Shown here one piece after another: positions 63,201 to 64,000 of a stretch of DNA of 64,000 bases. The notes beneath the pieces were generated by a model. The model was not told the DNA's origin. It searched no databases and saw only the letters and a program-made list of their open reading frames with translations. Both the position numbers and the translations under genes were made by a program. Positions within the stretch are counted from its first letter, which is position 1. Each line of letters begins with the position of its first letter. This stretch comes from Oryzias latipes (Eukaryota > Chordata > Actinopteri > Beloniformes > Adrianichthyidae): assembly GCF_002234675.1 (NCBI RefSeq), contig NC_019866.2, positions 6,987,307 through 7,051,306 on the forward strand, given 5' to 3'.

Positions 63201-63920
63201 TTAAACCCTGGATAACACACACAGTCAAATTTGGCCACTTTTAAATATATGTAGCTTAATTTTTTCTCTTTCTATTTTTTCATTTTTATTTTTGGCCACC
63301 GTTAACTGTTACTATTCAAAATGATTTTTGGTTGGTTAAACAACCAATATTTTAGGATACTTCCATTGTACGTTTTTGCAGGACTACACACAATTGATTT
63401 AATACTGTACTTGCAAAATTTTGCCAGATTTGATATAAAAGAGAGAAATATTTCATAATTTTAGCGGATTAGTGAAGGTAATCATACCTGTAACTACAGG
63501 CTGATCTGTACAGCTCCACACCTTGTTCACCATAAAACTGAAATCCCATCCATTTTTAAGATTATAAAGACATTGCATTTGGTGAAAAATGACGTTTTGT
63601 GAATTAATTAGCAGCGACAGAGCACAGTTACTTGGGGGGGTGAAGGCTTTTTTGAGCTGAATCAGTCACTTTTTAGTTGTACTTTTTTGGTGAATTTCAG
63701 AGATTTGCTGAAAATGAAAGATGGTATGAGTTCAAAGCATGGGACGCTCAGGTTTTAGATGAGTTAGAGTTACACTTTGGCCTTTTTTCCCCCAAGAATT
63801 CTGAAAGAAACTGTTTTTTTTCTTGGATCATATTCCTTCGATGATGTAAAAGCCCTTACAGCCCAAGAATCCTTGCAAAGTGATCAGAATCCAAGTTTTT
63901 TGTTTAATTGCGTGTCACAG
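60201..63920. other. Intergenic or intronic, no gene seen
   Basis: AT-rich sequence without a supported exon on either strand. Human synteny would place MAD1L1 next, and its long introns could include this stretch, but no MAD1-like coiled-coil exon is visible. Confidence 0.45.
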
Positions 63921-64000
63921 GACAGGTGGGCAGCCTTCCTCTGGGGACCATGAGGCCGATCCGCTTTCTGGTGGAGAAGCAAATGAGAAAATTCAACTGG
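63921..64000 (+). other. Possible exon running off the window
   Basis: GTGTCACAG could be a splice acceptor. It is followed by a GC-richer segment with a good ATG context (GGGGACCATGAGG) at 63950, from which 17 codons read MRPIRFLVEKQMRKFNW to the window edge. The sequence composition changes from AT-rich flank. I do not recognise the protein, and the fragment is too short to decide. Confidence 0.3.

Overview
This window is nuclear DNA of a ray-finned (teleost) fish. The evidence is vertebrate multi-exon genes with GT..AG introns, proteins colinear with mammalian orthologues, AT-rich introns with many microsatellites, and dispersed repeats typical of fish. There are no bacterial operons, phage or CRISPR features. 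Gene models were built by hand from splice sites, reading phase and family knowledge; no search was run.

Layout. (1) 1-8333: no convincing gene, two copies of a dispersed repeat. (2) 8334-14510: lfng (lunatic fringe, + strand, 8 coding exons, 370 aa) behind a TATA box. (3) 14510-24400: about 10 kb of intergenic DNA with repeats and low-complexity tracts. (4) 24402-41772: ttyh3 (tweety family member 3, - strand, 14 coding exons, 525 aa). (5) 41773-43506: spacer between the divergent ttyh3 and snx8 genes, holding a full CTCF-consensus match. (6) 43507-52649: snx8 (sorting nexin 8, + strand, 13 coding exons, 521 aa). (7) 54317-57222: nudt1 (MTH1, - strand, 3 coding exons, 156 aa), tail-to-tail with snx8. 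(8) 57971-59036: mrm2 (mitochondrial rRNA 2'-O-methyltransferase, + strand, 2 coding exons, 250 aa), head-to-head with nudt1 across about 750 bp. (9) 59037-64000: repeats and no clear gene, with a possible exon at the right edge.

All five genes belong to the block that sits on human 7p22, so this is conserved synteny. The local order differs: ttyh3 lies directly between lfng and snx8, and genes I recall between or beside them in human (GRIFIN, CHST12, EIF3B, BRAT1, IQCE) are absent from this interval. The genes do not form one pathway. LFNG modifies Notch O-fucose in the Golgi, TTYH3 is a multi-pass membrane protein, SNX8 is an endosomal PX-BAR coat protein, NUDT1 cleans oxidised nucleotides, and MRM2 methylates mitochondrial large-subunit rRNA.

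The most unusual signal is a dispersed repeat family of about 0.5-0.6 kb (nine copies plus one tail fragment, both orientations). It has short terminal inverted repeats and an internal stretch that still reads as an N-terminal peptide around NIGAIQPYSFEPDASSDE. This looks like a non-autonomous DNA element carrying a relic of a coding exon. A second oddity is a GC-rich, A-tailed insert in ttyh3 intron 1 with a perfect 14-bp hairpin.
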